A stretch of DNA of 64,000 nucleotides from Lampris incognitus (GCF_029633865.1 NC_079216.1:19318677-19382676), one strand, 5' to 3'; numbered from the stretch's first letter, positions 11,804 to 25,280 are shown. Numbers and translations: made by a program. Notes: generated from the letters alone by a model not told the origin.

Positions 11804-11915
11804 AAACACACACACACACACGCGCGTGGAGATGTTGCACATAGAAAGATAGGAGCGCGCGCCCTCTCTCTCTCTCTATCTCTGTTTAGTCTATGTATGT
11901 ATGTATGTATGTATG

Positions 11916-11946
<31 letters not shown>

Positions 11947-11985
11947 GTGTGTATGTTTGTTTGTTTGTTTGTTTGTTTGTTTGCC
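11804..11985. repeat. Cluster of short simple repeats: (CA)n, (TC)n, (ATGT)n, (GTTT)n
   Basis: A CA run near 11804-11822, a CT run near 11863-11882, about 13 ATGT units at 11893-11945, and about 7 GTTT units at 11955-11982. No gene. Confidence 0.9.
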
Positions 11986-12115
11986 CGTGTGTGTGTTGGG
12001 CGAGAGGAGGAGAGAGATATTTGAAATACATGAACCAGAAAAGTTTAAGATTAACATCACCATAAAGAGGAGTGTGCCAATCTGTAAATCTGTAACGCTG
12101 TATGATATCAGTCAA

Positions 12116-12580
12116 ACTCCTCACATTCATGTCATCACTCATAGCTCCTCACATTCATGTCATTAGTCATAACTCCTCACATTCATGTCATCACTAATAA
12201 CTCCTCACATTCATGTCATCACTCATAGCTCCTCACATTCATGTCATCACTCATAGCTCCTCACATTCATGTCATCACTCATAACTCCTCACATTCATGT
12301 CATCACTCATAACTCCTCACATTCATGTCATCACTCATAGCTCCTCACATTCATGTCATCAGTCATAGCTCCTCACATTCTTGTCATCACTCATAACTCC
12401 TCACATTCATGTCATCACTCATAACTCCTCACATTCATGTCATCAGTCATAGCTCCTCACATTCATGTCATCAGTCATAACTCCTCACATTAATGTCAGC
12501 AGTCATAACTCCTCACATTCATGTCATCAGTCATAGCTCCTCACATTCATGTCATCAGTCATAACTCCTCACATTAATGT
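12116..12580. repeat. 28-bp minisatellite, about 16 copies
   Basis: The unit is ACTCCTCACATTCATGTCAT plus CACTCATA (28 bp), repeated head to tail with substitutions such as AGTCATA for ACTCATA and AATAATA-type variants. There are no spacers, so it is not a CRISPR array. A related ACTCCTCACTGTCATGTGA duplication sits in the SINE 400 bp to the right. Confidence 0.95.
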
Positions 12581-12723
12581 CGTTCTAGGCACTTAGAGGC
12601 GACACTTTTGTCTAAATCAGAGAAACCATGTCCTTTTTTTGATACGGTATTTACAGAACCGGACTTTTACGACTGCACTGGTTTACATCTCCAAAACCCA
12701 ATGGCATTCAAAAAGAGCCCCGA

Positions 12724-13161
12724 GGGCGTCCTTGTAGCGTGGCGGTCTATTCCGTTGCCTGCGAACATGGGGATCCTGGTTCGAATCCCCATGTTACCCC
12801 CGGCTTGGTCGAGCGTCCCTACAGACACATTTGTCCGTGTCTGCAGGTGGGAAGCCGAATGTGGGTATGTGTCATGGTCGCTGCACTAGCGCTTCCTCTG
12901 CTCAGTCGGGGCTTCTGTTTGGGGTGCAGGGAGTACTGGGGGGAATAGCGTGATCCTCCCATGCGCTACGTACCCCTGGTGAAACTCCTCACTGTCATGT
13001 GAAACTCCTCACTGACAGGTGAAAAGAAGTGGTTGGCGACTCCATATGTATCAGAGGAGGCATGTGGTAGTCTGCAACCATCCCCGGATCAGCAGAGGGG
13101 GTGGAGCAGCGACCGGGACGGCTCGGAAGCGTGGGGTAATTGGCCGGATACAATTGGGGGG
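12724..13161 (+). mobile_element. tRNA-derived SINE, copy 2 (with internal 20-bp duplication)
   Basis: The head has GTAGCGTGGCGGTC and B box GGTTCGAATCCCC. The body matches the other copies through GGAGGCATGTGGTAG and GGTGGAGCAGCGACCGG to CAATTGGGG. The segment GTGAAACTCCTCACTG occurs twice in tandem (about 12979-13020), unlike the other copies. Confidence 0.88.
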
Positions 13162-13844
13162 TGGCAAAATCTGGGGTGTCATTTATGAAATGTTCACAGA
13201 TCTATGGAATAATTTAGCCCTCAGTTTTGACCCCTAGAGCAGATGTAGACCTGGTCTGGGTAAGCCCTGGATCCAGACAGTATTCGGCTGACACTAATGT
13301 CTTTGCAAGCCGCTGGGTGACTGCTAGTTGCAAGAAGTAGACAATAGATATCAGGGAGAAGAAGTGACCCCGACCAGGGGCCGTTGCTTGCTGTGTGTGT
13401 GACAAACTTGTGGACTAAACAAATTCCAAGAAATTGGAAGTATAACTTCGAGGGTAACAACATATCATAAATGAAGCCCCTGGAAACTGGAGAAGCCTAT
13501 TCCTGCCATTGAGTATGATTAAAAAGGACAAAATTGTGAAGGTTTTTTTTTTTTTACAATTTCGACTTTTCCTCAGAATTAGATTTCCCCCCTGACAATT
13601 GTGACTTTATATTTCTGAGTTCACCACAATAGAAATCATCTTGAACGTCGCCCTATAGGGCATAGTGGTGAGCTGATAATGGGTGGTGTACACGGTAGTG
13701 ATGCTGCACCACCTCCCTGTCGTAGCCAATGGGTATTACTCTGTGTTAATGTGTCATGTCAGTTTGCCGAGGGTCATGCCAGAGTCTGCTATAGACAGAA
13801 TAGTAGAAGATAAGGAAACCAGCATTAGAAAATACAATGGTAAT
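13162..13844. other. Noncoding spacer
   Basis: No supported gene or recognised repeat apart from a T run near 13540. Short frames here have no family features. Confidence 0.5.
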
Positions 13845-14217
13845 CGGCTGGCGTGGCGGTCTATTCCATTGCCTAACACGGGATCGCCGGTTCGAATCCC
13901 CGTGTTACCTCCGGCTTGGTCGGGCGTCCCTGCAGACACAATTGGCCGTGTCTGCGGGTGGGAAGCCGGATGTGTGTATGTGTCCTGGTCGCTGCACTAA
14001 CGCCTCCTCTGGTCGGTCGGAGCGCCTGTTCGGGGGAGAGGGTGATCCTCCCACGCGCTACGTCCCCCTGGTGAAACACCTCACTGTCAGGTGAAAAGAA
14101 GCTGGCGGTGACTCCTCGTGTATCGGAGGAGGCATGTGGTAGTCTGCAGCCCTCCCCGGATAGGCAGAGGGGGTGGAGCAGCGACTGGGACGGCTCGGAA
14201 GAGTGGGGTAATAGGCT
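13845..14217 (+). mobile_element. tRNA-derived SINE, copy 3
   Basis: Head GCGTGGCGGTCTATTCC, B box GGTTCGAATCCCC at about 13891, then the shared body to GGTAATAGGC. This copy is close to the apparent family consensus, with a short head deletion (ATTGCCTAACACGG). Confidence 0.88.
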
Positions 14218-14273
14218 ACAATGAATATTAACTTCATGTGTGTTGGGTGTGTTTTACACATGGAGGTGGGTAA

Positions 14274-15894
<1,621 letters not shown>

Positions 15895-15895
15895 T

Positions 15896-15932
<37 letters not shown>
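15895..15932. repeat. (CAAT)n microsatellite
   Basis: About nine CAAT tetranucleotides. Confidence 0.9.
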
Positions 15933-16032
15933 TGCATCTTCTGTCACATTCTGGATAAAGTTGTCACCATAACGCAAACATAATCGATGTGCATATGCAG
16001 TTGTTTTAAAAATATGTATTTATTTATTTTTG

Positions 16033-16443
16033 CCCCCCCTCCCTTCTTTTTCTCCCCAATTGTACTTGGCCAATTACTCTTCCGAGCCGTCCTAGTCGCT
16101 GCTCCACCCCCTCTGCCGACCCGGGGAGGGCTGCAGACTACCACATGCCTCCTCCGATACATGTGGAGTCGCCAGCCGCTTCTTTTCACCTGACAGTGAG
16201 GCGTTTCACCAGGGGGGACGTTGTGCGTGGGAGGATCACGCTATCCCCCCCCCCAGAACAGGCGCCTTGACCGACCACAGGAGGCGCTAGTGCAGCGACC
16301 AGGGCACCATACCCCCCCCGCAGACACGACCAATTGTGTCTGTAGGGACGCCCGACCAAGCCGGAGGTAACACGAGGATTCGAACTGGAGATCTCCGTGT
16401 TGGTAGGCAACGGAATAGACCGCCACGCTACCCGGACGTCCTA
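16033..16443 (-). mobile_element. tRNA-derived SINE, copy 4
   Basis: On the minus strand the head is GGGTAGCGTGGCGGTC, the B-box region is diverged (CCAGTTCGAATCC) and the body is complete, ending GGGGAGAAAAAG. ATTT-rich sequence occurs on both sides (about 16016-16030 and 16444-16476), which may be the target duplication expanded into a microsatellite. Confidence 0.87.
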
Positions 16444-16490
16444 CTAGTTATTTATTTATTTATTTATTTATTTATTCATTCATTCATATG
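16444..16490. repeat. (ATTT)n and (ATTC)n microsatellite at the SINE end
   Basis: About eight TTTA units followed by three TTCA units directly next to the SINE head. Confidence 0.85.
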
Positions 16491-17459
16491 CCATTTTGAT
16501 ATGCATCGGTGGTTAGACGTCAACAATATCCATTATCATGGACGACAGTTGGAGTGCCTTTGAGCAAGAACTTGATGCACAGCTCCGCCAGCAGAAGCGG
16601 TAGGAGAGTGTGGTTGGACAGGGCAGCAGCAGCCAAGGTGTACCTGAACCAACACTGGGGTGTTGGCGAAAATGACAGAAAAAGCTCTTCGTCAGTCGTG
16701 TGGTCCAGTAAGGGTTAAAAACATGTCAGCATCAACTATATCGTAATATTTAGCTCATCAAACGGAATAATACTCAGCATAAAGCACGACACAGGACCCA
16801 GGTGACCTCAGGTGAACACTACCTTACAGGTTAGGAATCCGCCTCCCAGCCTTTGAAGCTCTCTGAGCATGACAATTACCGTCCATCGGATCCTTTGATT
16901 CATGGCTGATTCAGTTCTGGGCTCTCGCAGGAGAACACATATCCGTCTGGCCATCTTGTCTCTCAGGTCGCAGGGCGGGGAGCGGGGGGGAGGGAGGGAG
17001 GAGGGGGGAGCTGACAGACCGGGGAGCCAGGTGCACTCCCGACATGCTGTGACTCAACCTCCTAGCTGTCATTAGATATGAAGGCTGCTCATTGCTCACA
17101 AACATCCCAGGGCCCCCGGGGGCCTCGGTTACAGACGGAAGGGGTTAAAATGTCGCGGAGAAATGTGTTAACAATAACAGACGCTCTTTCAAAGATCCTC
17201 CTCCACTTCCTGTGACCCATGCTGCAATTAAAAAGAAAAAATATCTCATGAGAGTGAATGAGTCATTTGGTGAAGCGAAAAGCCTAATAATTGTATTGTA
17301 TCATCATAAACATCTCCGCATACCCTGCAACTGATATGTTATATAAAGCCTTTAGAGGTCCTCCTCGCTGTCAGGACACAACCCAAGACACCAAGTTACA
17401 CGAGGTGAGGACAGAAGACAAAGACGGTCCAAAGGGGTAGATGTGCCCACACGAACATG
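16491..17459. other. Noncoding DNA
   Basis: Contains a G/A-rich low-complexity stretch near 16975-17010. No supported gene. Confidence 0.45.
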
Positions 17460-17556
<97 letters not shown>

Positions 17557-17580
17557 TGTGTGTGTGTGTGTGTGTGTGTG
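17460..17580. repeat. Compound (GA)n(GT)n microsatellite
   Basis: About 47 GA units (17463-17554) switch directly to 13 GT units (17555-17580). Confidence 0.97.
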
Positions 17581-17723
17581 GGGACGTGCGTGTGTGGTGG
17601 GAGAAGGGGGTTAGAAGCTTATCTGCCACACCCCTCTAACTTTTTTACAGAGTACGAAAAGACAACATTTTTAAACTTCAGAAACAAAGCAACATCACAT
17701 ATGTCTTTGATCATGTTTGTTAT

Positions 17724-17725
<2 letters not shown>

Positions 17726-17794
<69 letters not shown>
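17726..17794. repeat. Compound (CA)n(GA)n microsatellite
   Basis: About 27 CA units followed by 7 GA units, leading almost directly into the GATA array. Confidence 0.97.
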
Positions 17795-17799
17795 AATAT

Positions 17800-17807
17800 A
17801 GACAGAC

Positions 17808-17900
<93 letters not shown>

Positions 17901-17901
17901 C

Positions 17902-17934
<33 letters not shown>

Positions 17935-17969
17935 TAGATAGATCGATAGATAGATAAATAGATAGATCG

Positions 17970-18062
<93 letters not shown>

Positions 18063-18099
18063 CACAGACAGACAGACAGATAGATCGATCGATAGATAA

Positions 18100-18182
<83 letters not shown>

Positions 18183-18283
18183 CACAGACAGACAGACAGA
18201 CAGACAGATAGATAGATCGATAGATAAATAGATAGATCGATAGATAGATATAGATAGATAGATAGATAGATGGATAGACAGAT
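17800..18283. repeat. GATA/GACA (Bkm-like) tetranucleotide array with higher-order structure
   Basis: About 480 bp of GATA blocks separated by three CACAGACAGACAGACA blocks (near 17900, 18061 and 18181). Each GACA block is followed by a similar junction containing ATCGATAGATA and AGATAAATAG. The repetition of the whole junction shows duplication of larger units, not only slippage. Confidence 0.95.
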
Positions 18284-18894
18284 CATTTAAATAATGTCGT
18301 TGTTGTTGTTGTGTGAGCTCCTTGATTGTTTTTACCCTGGTGAATACTGAAAGTATCTTTCAGCATGTCAGCATGTGTCTGTGAGAAAAAGTCACCCGGA
18401 TATTTCCCAGTAACGTCTGAAACAGATGTTATTTTGACAACGTCAGGTCTTTATGACAATCGCATCCAAAACAACCAACCACCGTTCTGTGCTGGGCATG
18501 TTTCTGGCACGGCATTACTCATGTTGCATCACGGGCTGCAGGAAGGAAGCCACATGTAAACAATAGGCTGAACATGGACCGCCGATAACATCTTCTGTCT
18601 GGCATCATAAAAACATTAATGGGTTCAATGAGATGGGTTTTGTTCCACGTCTCAGTCTGCGTGTCCTGACATTTGTGTTTGCAGTATTTGCTGGTTTTAT
18701 TTACAGCTTGTTCCGCTGATACACTCATTACGAGCCCGTCTGGACATGAGAGTTACTTCACTGTAAAAGGCAACTGAAACGTGTGTGGTTTTGATCAGAG
18801 TCATCTCTTAATGCCTGAGTAGAAAAAAACAAAACAGAATTATGACTGAAAAAGTGTACAAGGAGGTTAGTAGTAGTAACTATTTCCGTTTAGT
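18284..18894. other. Noncoding DNA
   Basis: No gene or recognised repeat apart from a short GTT run near 18299-18312. Confidence 0.45.
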
Positions 18895-18898
18895 ATAT

Positions 18899-19028
18899 TG
18901 CAGCGAATTTAGGGAGCAGCCAGGAACCGCCGCAACCGGGGCGTGAACCCGGGTTTCTTAACCGGTCGACTAAAGGTTCTGACCCGTTAGCCAAGGGATA
19001 GAGAGTCTATTCATTCCTGACCGTTACA
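18899..19028 (-). mobile_element. Solo mini-LTR with tRNA-like core, 4-bp target duplication
   Basis: On the minus strand it starts TGTAACGG (19028) and ends CGCTGCA (18899), 130 bp. ATAT flanks both sides (18895-18898 and 19029-19032). It contains the same GAACCTTTAGTCGAC..GGTTAA and GGGTTCACGCCCCGG core as the LTRs at 3046-3391. No second LTR or internal region, so it is a solo LTR. Confidence 0.7.
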
Positions 19029-19189
19029 ATATTTTTTTTTCAGCATTGTTTTATTTCATTAGGAAAGTGAAGATTCCCAGTAATAGACAGGTTGTGAGAA
19101 AAGGGACGAGATGGGAAACAGTTCAGACTGAATATGTGGGACTTCAAGCCCTACCCAAAGGAGTTGAATCAAGTGCAACTGGACTTGGT

Positions 19190-19250
19190 ATATATCCGTG
19201 AAGACATTTCGCCTCTCATCCAAGAGGCTTCATCAGTTCGTGCCTTTCTG
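19190..19250 (-). ncRNA. Hammerhead-ribozyme-like motif
   Basis: The minus strand reads CTGATGA (19236-19230), a perfect 6-bp stem GCCTCT/AGAGGC with a 6-base loop (19228-19211), then CGAAATGTC. CUGAUGA, stem II and GAAA are the conserved core of type I hammerheads, which Penelope-like retroelements are known to carry. Stems I and III are short or degraded, so activity is doubtful. No reverse-transcriptase frame lies beside it. Confidence 0.45.
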
Positions 19251-19398
19251 ACTAGACCAAGCTAGTCCAATTCCTTTGGATAACCATGACCTGGATGAAT
19301 GAGAACATCCACAGACATGTTCAGGCCCTACGTTTACTGAAGAGCCACCAGTACTGACACCTACTTCCTTTATTCTTTTCACATGAATTTTAAACAGC

Positions 19399-20175
<777 letters not shown>

Positions 20176-20472
20176 TGTAAGAGTTAAAATGGGATATGCA
20201 AAACATAAGTGCAGAAATGGTAGAGACAAGTTTATTATACTGTTTATACAGATATGTTCAATATTCTGTTTCCAATACTTTCGCCGAGGGAGCACTGTTC
20301 CTTGAGCTGGTTAGAGGGTAGAGAGAGAAGAAGAAAAAAAGAGCGGGCGAGATGGAGTCATGTGATTGAGTGGACTGCTGTACTGTTGTGTCGGAGCTCA
20401 CTAAAAGTCACGAGAAAGACCCAGAACGTGTTTGGACTGATTTTATTCCTTTACACACCGACGTCACTTACA
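20176..20472 (+). repeat. 5' LTR of deleted gypsy element
   Basis: 297 bp, TGTAAGAGTT...GTCACTTACA. It differs from the 3' LTR by several substitutions and a small duplication of a ATGTTCAAT unit present only in the 3' copy. Confidence 0.85.
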
Positions 20473-20730
20473 CTGGTGGCGGCGGTGGGATGTTTCTGCT
20501 GTGGAAAAATCGTCTTGTGGGATTCTCTGCTCACCTTTGTAAGTCTCCGACGCCAGAAGCTAACGTTAGCCGCATTAGCCGCTAGCTCAGATTAGCCTTC
20601 AGTACAGTGAATTAGCTCGCCTTTACAATCCACGTTTTATTATTTTGTTAGCTGCAAAGAGTTTAGAAACCGTGTTTCGGTCTCCGCCCGAGAGCTAACA
20701 AGAATATTAAAGAAAGGAAGAAAAGTCATC

Positions 20731-22010
20731 ATGTCCGACGAGGAACTCGCAGCTGGAGAGCAGCAGTTGGCCAGCACGAGCGTCAGCGTCAGCATGGCCA
20801 CAGTCCAGCAGCGCACAGGGAGCACCGCGGGGCAGTCCTTTACCGCCACCTTTCCTCAACGATGGCCGTTAGTCTTTTCAACTATGGGCTCGCCGCTATG
20901 ATGTAATTCAAGAGGCACGCTACAAGGACAGTGGTGTGGATTTGCCCACAGTGGTAGCAGCTGAGTTACTGACTAGATTGCCACCTGAACTGTTTATTGT
21001 GTGGGACAATCTGCCCCGTGAAACTCAGTGCTCATATACTGAAACGAAGAAGCATCTGTAGGCCGTTTTAGGGCAAAAGGATGTCATTGCATCATTTCAA
21101 ACATTCCCAAACGCCCTGCATAGACTGCCCAATGAAGCCATGGAAGTTTATGTTGCAGATGTATGCCGACTTGTTAAAGAAGCCTTCCTGGACTTTGAAC
21201 ATAATGCCACAGAATATATGAAAATGTCTTGGTTCTGTAAAGTGTCATGAAAGAGGAGTGAAGACTTTTGCTGAGTTTTTTGATGTTGCCTCCCAAGCTT
21301 TGCAGGCACGCCATGCAGCCAGGTTAGTGACTCCTGTATCCCCAGCTAATGTGGCTAGAGACACCAGCCCCATGCACAGTAAATTCTGTACGTGAAAATG
21401 ATGCTGAACTTAGAAAAGCAGTCCAGGCCCTTACTGCTACTGTTAAAGACATAAGTAATGATTTTGATGCCCTTAGACTGAGACTGGACGAGCGAAGCAG
21501 CATGCAGCACCATGACAGGCGAGTGCATGCACATTCTCCCAGATCTCTTTCACCTTATGGAAGGAGCCCAGATAGACACAGAAATGCAAGGTATGGAAAT
21601 TCACCAACCAGATATTCATATTCTCATCATTCTTCACTTGAGCAGTATTCTCCTCAGTTTACCCACCGTCATCAAGACTACGCCCATAGAGAACCTGACA
21701 GGTACAGATCACCTTACAGGGATAACCCCTACTCAGACCATACCTTTAATCCTTATGAGGTAAAGAGAGAGAGACACACTCAAACCGACCCAGAGTCCCT
21801 CACATGCAACCCGGCTACAGAGCCAGCACCCTGCTCAGAGTCCACACCCACTCCTTCACCCACTGTGGACTTCATAACCCATGTGCAGTCAGGTTCACCG
21901 GATACTGCAGCAACAACTGTGGACATGTCACTTTTGAATATGGACAGACAACATTTCATCCAAGCTCAAAAAGCTGATCCTGACCTGCAAATAATCATGA
22001 ACTGGGTTTG
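20731..22010 (+). pseudogene. Gag pseudogene of the deleted gypsy element
   Basis: Begins MSDEELAAGEQQ at 20731. The frame breaks near 20885, has a stop at about 21060 (KKHL followed by TAG) and another frameshift before 21349. The 21349-22010 part is an arginine/tyrosine/proline-rich stretch. It ends in QKADPDLQIIMNWV, which in relatives belongs just before integrase, so the deletion joins gag directly to the pol tail. Confidence 0.7.
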
Positions 22011-23320
22011 ACTGATAGTAGACCACCATTCTCACATATTAAATCAGGATCACCTGAAATGAGACAGTACTGGAGAGAGTTCCCTAAACTCACCCTTGTT
22101 GATGGTCTTCTGTATCGCAAAATCAGACCTCCTCCAAGTGACACTGTTTTACAGACTGTAGTCCCTAGTAACTTGCAGAAAGACGTGTTTCAAACTTTAC
22201 ATACTTGTTGTAATGGACTATTTCACAAAGTACCTTAACCTGTATGCACTCCCTGACCAACATGCAACTACTGTGGCTAAATGTTTGTTTGAAGACTACA
22301 TCAGCCACCACGGTGTGCCTCAAAGTTTGCACACTGGCCAAGGTCATCAGATCTTGTCAAAGAACTGTGTTCCCGGCTGGGAATACACAAAACAAGGACA
22401 TCGCCCTATCATGCAATGTCAGATGGCATGGTTGAAGGAGCAAACAGTACCATAAAGGACCAGTTGGTAAAATATCTCTACACCAGAGGAGGTGAATGGG
22501 ATAACCACCTTGGACAGGTTGAATTTGCATACAACACAAGCGTTCACTCCTCCACCAAACACACTCCCTTCTTCCTCACCCATGGCAGGGAGGCCCGTTT
22601 ACCTGCTGATCTCCTCATTGGAGACACCCCTGGAGTCTCTAATGCCACCCCAGGTACTCCAAGTGAATATGCCACTTCTTTATTAAAGAGACTTTGCACT
22701 GCTTTTCACTCTGTTGCTCATCACATTGAAGTAGCAGGTGCGCAACAAAAGCACTACTATGATCGTCACATGAAACACACAGCCTATGAGCCAGGTGACT
22801 TAGTATGGGTTGACCTGCCAGCCCTCGCTAGACAAAAGCTGTCACCTAAGTGGACTGGCCCTTTTCAGGTGCTATGACGCCTCAACTCAGGCACAAGTGA
22901 CATTGGAGTTGACTATGAACTTTTAGACCAGCAAGATCCCAGAGCTAAGCCTAAGGTTATTCACTACAACCGCCTGAAACCTCATCGCTCTGCCTGGTCA
23001 GCGGACAAGAGTTCACCCTCACCTATAGGACTGACAGCACCAGCGCATGGCCTTGGTCCCCCACGGCTTACTGCACTCTCAGGCTGCAGACCGTACATTT
23101 ACTGGGGTCCATCCACACAAGACTGCTCTGACAGTCCACCTACAGCTCAGACAACAGCTGTTCCCCCCTCTGAGAGAGCCACTAATACCTTGCTACAAGG
23201 GGGAGATGTTCAAGCAAGATCTGCCAGTGAACTGTGCCCTGTTGCTGGGCCTTCATCAGATGTGAGAACCAGGTTTGGACGTTGTGTGCGTCTCCCACAG
23301 CGCTACAGGCCTGATGAATG
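22008..23320 (+). pseudogene. Integrase remnant and C-terminal tail of the deleted gypsy element
   Basis: A pre-integrase segment (YWREFPKLTLVDGLLYRK, about 22060-22200) is joined to DYFTKYLNLYALPDQ (22216), so the zinc-binding HHCC domain and the first catalytic aspartate region are gone. It then continues through SDGMVEGANSTIKDQL (catalytic Glu region) and VEFAYNTSVHSSTKHTPFF. A TGA at 22875-22877 interrupts the frame, and homologous sequence goes on to about 23320. Not functional. Confidence 0.75.
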
Positions 23321-23544
23321 AACTGATGCTTGCTCCATGTAGCTGATTGCCACATATGAGCACATTGGACTGTGGAAGACTGTTATGGACACGGACATAC
23401 AAACAAACAACCAAATGCTGTATTCTAACTTGTTGTCATGTTCTTGTAATACTACCATCATTTGTTTGTCTTTGGGGTTAACAGTTACTTTTGAGGTTAA
23501 CTATTCTGAAGCAAGGACACTTCTTTTGTAAAGGGGGGACAATG

Positions 23545-23850
23545 TGTAAGAGTTAAAAATGGTATATGCAAAACATAAGTGCAGAAATGGTAGAGACAAG
23601 TTTATTATGCTGTTTATACAGATATGTTCAATATGTTCAATATTCTGTTTACAAGACTTTCGCCTAGGGGGCGCTGTTCCTTGAGCTGGTTGGAGGGTAG
23701 AGAGAGAAGAAGAAAAAAGAGTGGGAGAGATGGAGTCATATGATTGAGTGGACTGCTGTACTGTTGTGTCGGAGCTCACTAAAAGTTATGAGAAAGACCA
23801 AGAACGTGTTTGGACTGATTTTATTCCTTTACAGACCCACGTTGCTTACA
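23545..23850 (+). repeat. 3' LTR of deleted gypsy element
   Basis: 306 bp, TGTAAGAGTT...GTTGCTTACA, preceded by the polypurine tract at 23528-23539. Confidence 0.85.
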
Positions 23851-24119
23851 AAAGTTCAGACACGGGCAACTGGTGGTCCTCACTCAATACGGCCTGCGGG
23901 TCAATTTCCAAATAACAGGAAATTATTGGGTTTCACGGGCATTGGAAGCAAGCGAGCCATTTGACCACATTTGGACCGGATCCCAATTGGAATTATACTA
24001 TCCACTGATAGCGGGTGCTCCCTTGAAACACAAAAGGCCTGTAGCCAAGCAACTGCTTGCACATGGTCTCGTCTTGGTCCCGGTGGGCCGCGATTTCCGA
24101 AATGCAGGGTGACAGGATG

Positions 24120-24959
24120 CACAAGCCAGTGCATTCTTAGTGCCAGTCCCAAGCCTGGACAAATGGGGAGGGTTGCGTCAGGGAGGGCATCCAGCGTAAA
24201 ATCTTTGCCAAATCAAATATGCGGGTTACCAACGACCGCCACCAGTGCTGTTAACCAGCAGGTTTCTGGTGGAAACTATGTTACTGTTGGGCGAAGGAGA
24301 AGGAGAGGGGGAAGGCATGTCCAGAGGCAGCTAGAGAGGAGGAAAGGCAGGCGTGTGGAGGTGAGAGTCGGAACTTTGAATGTTGGCGCTATGACTGGTA
24401 AAGGGAGAGAGCTTGGCTGATACGATGGAAAGAAGAAAGGTAGGCATACTGTGTGTGCAAGAGACCAAGTGGAAGGGGAGTAAGGCCAGGAGTATCGGAG
24501 GTGGGTTCAAACTCTTCTACCATGATGCGAATGGGAGGAGAAATGGGGTAGGGGTAATTCTGAAGGAAGAGTATGTCAAGAGCGTGCTGGAGGTGAAGAG
24601 TGTCAGACAGAGTGATGAGTATGAAGATTTATTGCTGAATGTTATCAGTGCATATGCCCCGCAAGTTGGGTGTGAGATGGGCGAGGAAGAATAATTTTGG
24701 AGTGAGTTGGACGATGTGGTGGAGAGGGTACCCAAGGAGGAGAGAGTGGTGATTGGAGCGGACTTCAATGGACATGTTGGTGAAGGGAACAGAGGTGATG
24801 ATGCGGTGATGGGAAGGTATGGAGTCAAGGACAGAAATGTGGAAGGACAGATGGTGGTCGATTTTGCGAAAAGGATGGAAATGGCTGTCGTAAATACATA
24901 TTTCAAGAAGAGGGAGGAACACAGAGTGACGTACAAGAGTGGAGGAAAGTGCACACAGG
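24120..24959 (+). mobile_element. RTE-type LINE, 5' fragment with endonuclease
   Basis: The 5' UTR (about 24120-24310) contains GGGAGGGCATCCAGCGTAAAA, typical of fish RTE elements. The apurinic endonuclease frame (about 24340-24958) shows GTLNVGAMTGKG, CVQETKWKG, LNVISAYAPQ and VIGADFNGHVG, matching the TLNV, QET, YAP and GDFN motifs. It has one frameshift near 24413 and a TAA at 24692-24694, and is cut at 24959 by a Tc1 end. No RT here. Confidence 0.8.
24340..24958 (+). pseudogene. RTE AP-endonuclease pseudogene
   Basis: The endonuclease nicks target DNA for target-primed reverse transcription. Catalytic motifs QETKW, AYAPQ and ADFNGHVG are still visible. Frame change at about 24413 (an extra G in GAGCTTGGCTGAT), stop at 24692, truncation after YKSGGKCTQ. 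Confidence 0.78.
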
Positions 24960-24961
24960 TA

Positions 24962-25089
24962 CAGTGCATCCAGAAAGTATTCACACCCCTTCACTTTCCC
25001 CATATTTTGTTATGTTACAGCCTTATTCCAAAATGGATTAAATTCCTTTTTTTCTCATCAATCTACACACAATACCCCATAATGACTAC
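24962..25089 (+). mobile_element. Tc1/mariner terminal fragment
   Basis: Starts at a TA (24960-24961) with CAGTGCATCCAGAAAGTATT and continues through TTATGTTACAGCCTTATTCC to ATACCCCATAATGAC, a terminal repeat well known from fish Tc1-like elements. Only one end is present; no transposase. Confidence 0.8.
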
Positions 25090-25280
25090 TAATCACTTAA
25101 GTTTAAAGTGAAGATAGGGATGTCTAAGATAGGATTTTTCTCCAGTTGGTATTAAGCAAATCATAACCTAATGTCTAATTGTAACCAAACAGTTAAGATA
25201 GGATCTGCAAGTTAGGAATTTCCTGTAATATGGCCTCCGATTAGTATTTCTGTTCATTAATTTAGCTTTTTTATGTTAAG

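Larger units (their letters stand above)
20176..23850 (+). mobile_element. Ty3/gypsy LTR retrotransposon, internally deleted (no RT)
   Basis: LTRs at 20176-20472 and 23545-23850 share TGTAAG...CTTACA ends and most of their sequence. TGGTGGCGGCGGTGGGA two bases after the 5' LTR is the likely primer site, and AAAGGGGGGAC just before the 3' LTR is the polypurine tract. Gag is followed directly by the linker before integrase; protease, RT and RNase H are missing. Many LTR differences and broken frames show an old, non-autonomous copy. No clear target duplication. Confidence 0.85.

Noticed and set aside
12116..12580. CRISPR-like regular repeat array
   Set aside because: Units are directly adjacent with no unique spacers; it is a minisatellite in a vertebrate genome.
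13845..13910. tRNA gene
   Set aside because: The A and B boxes belong to the head of a dispersed SINE with a 300-bp tail; no complete cloverleaf or aminoacyl stem seen.
17619..18286. Long minus-strand frames of repeated YLSI/CVCV residues
   Set aside because: Translations of GATA and CA microsatellites; same for the 11301-11840, 14058-14448 and 19233-19511 frames.
24962..25089. Complete Tc1 transposon
   Set aside because: Only one terminal region is present; no transposase or second end nearby.
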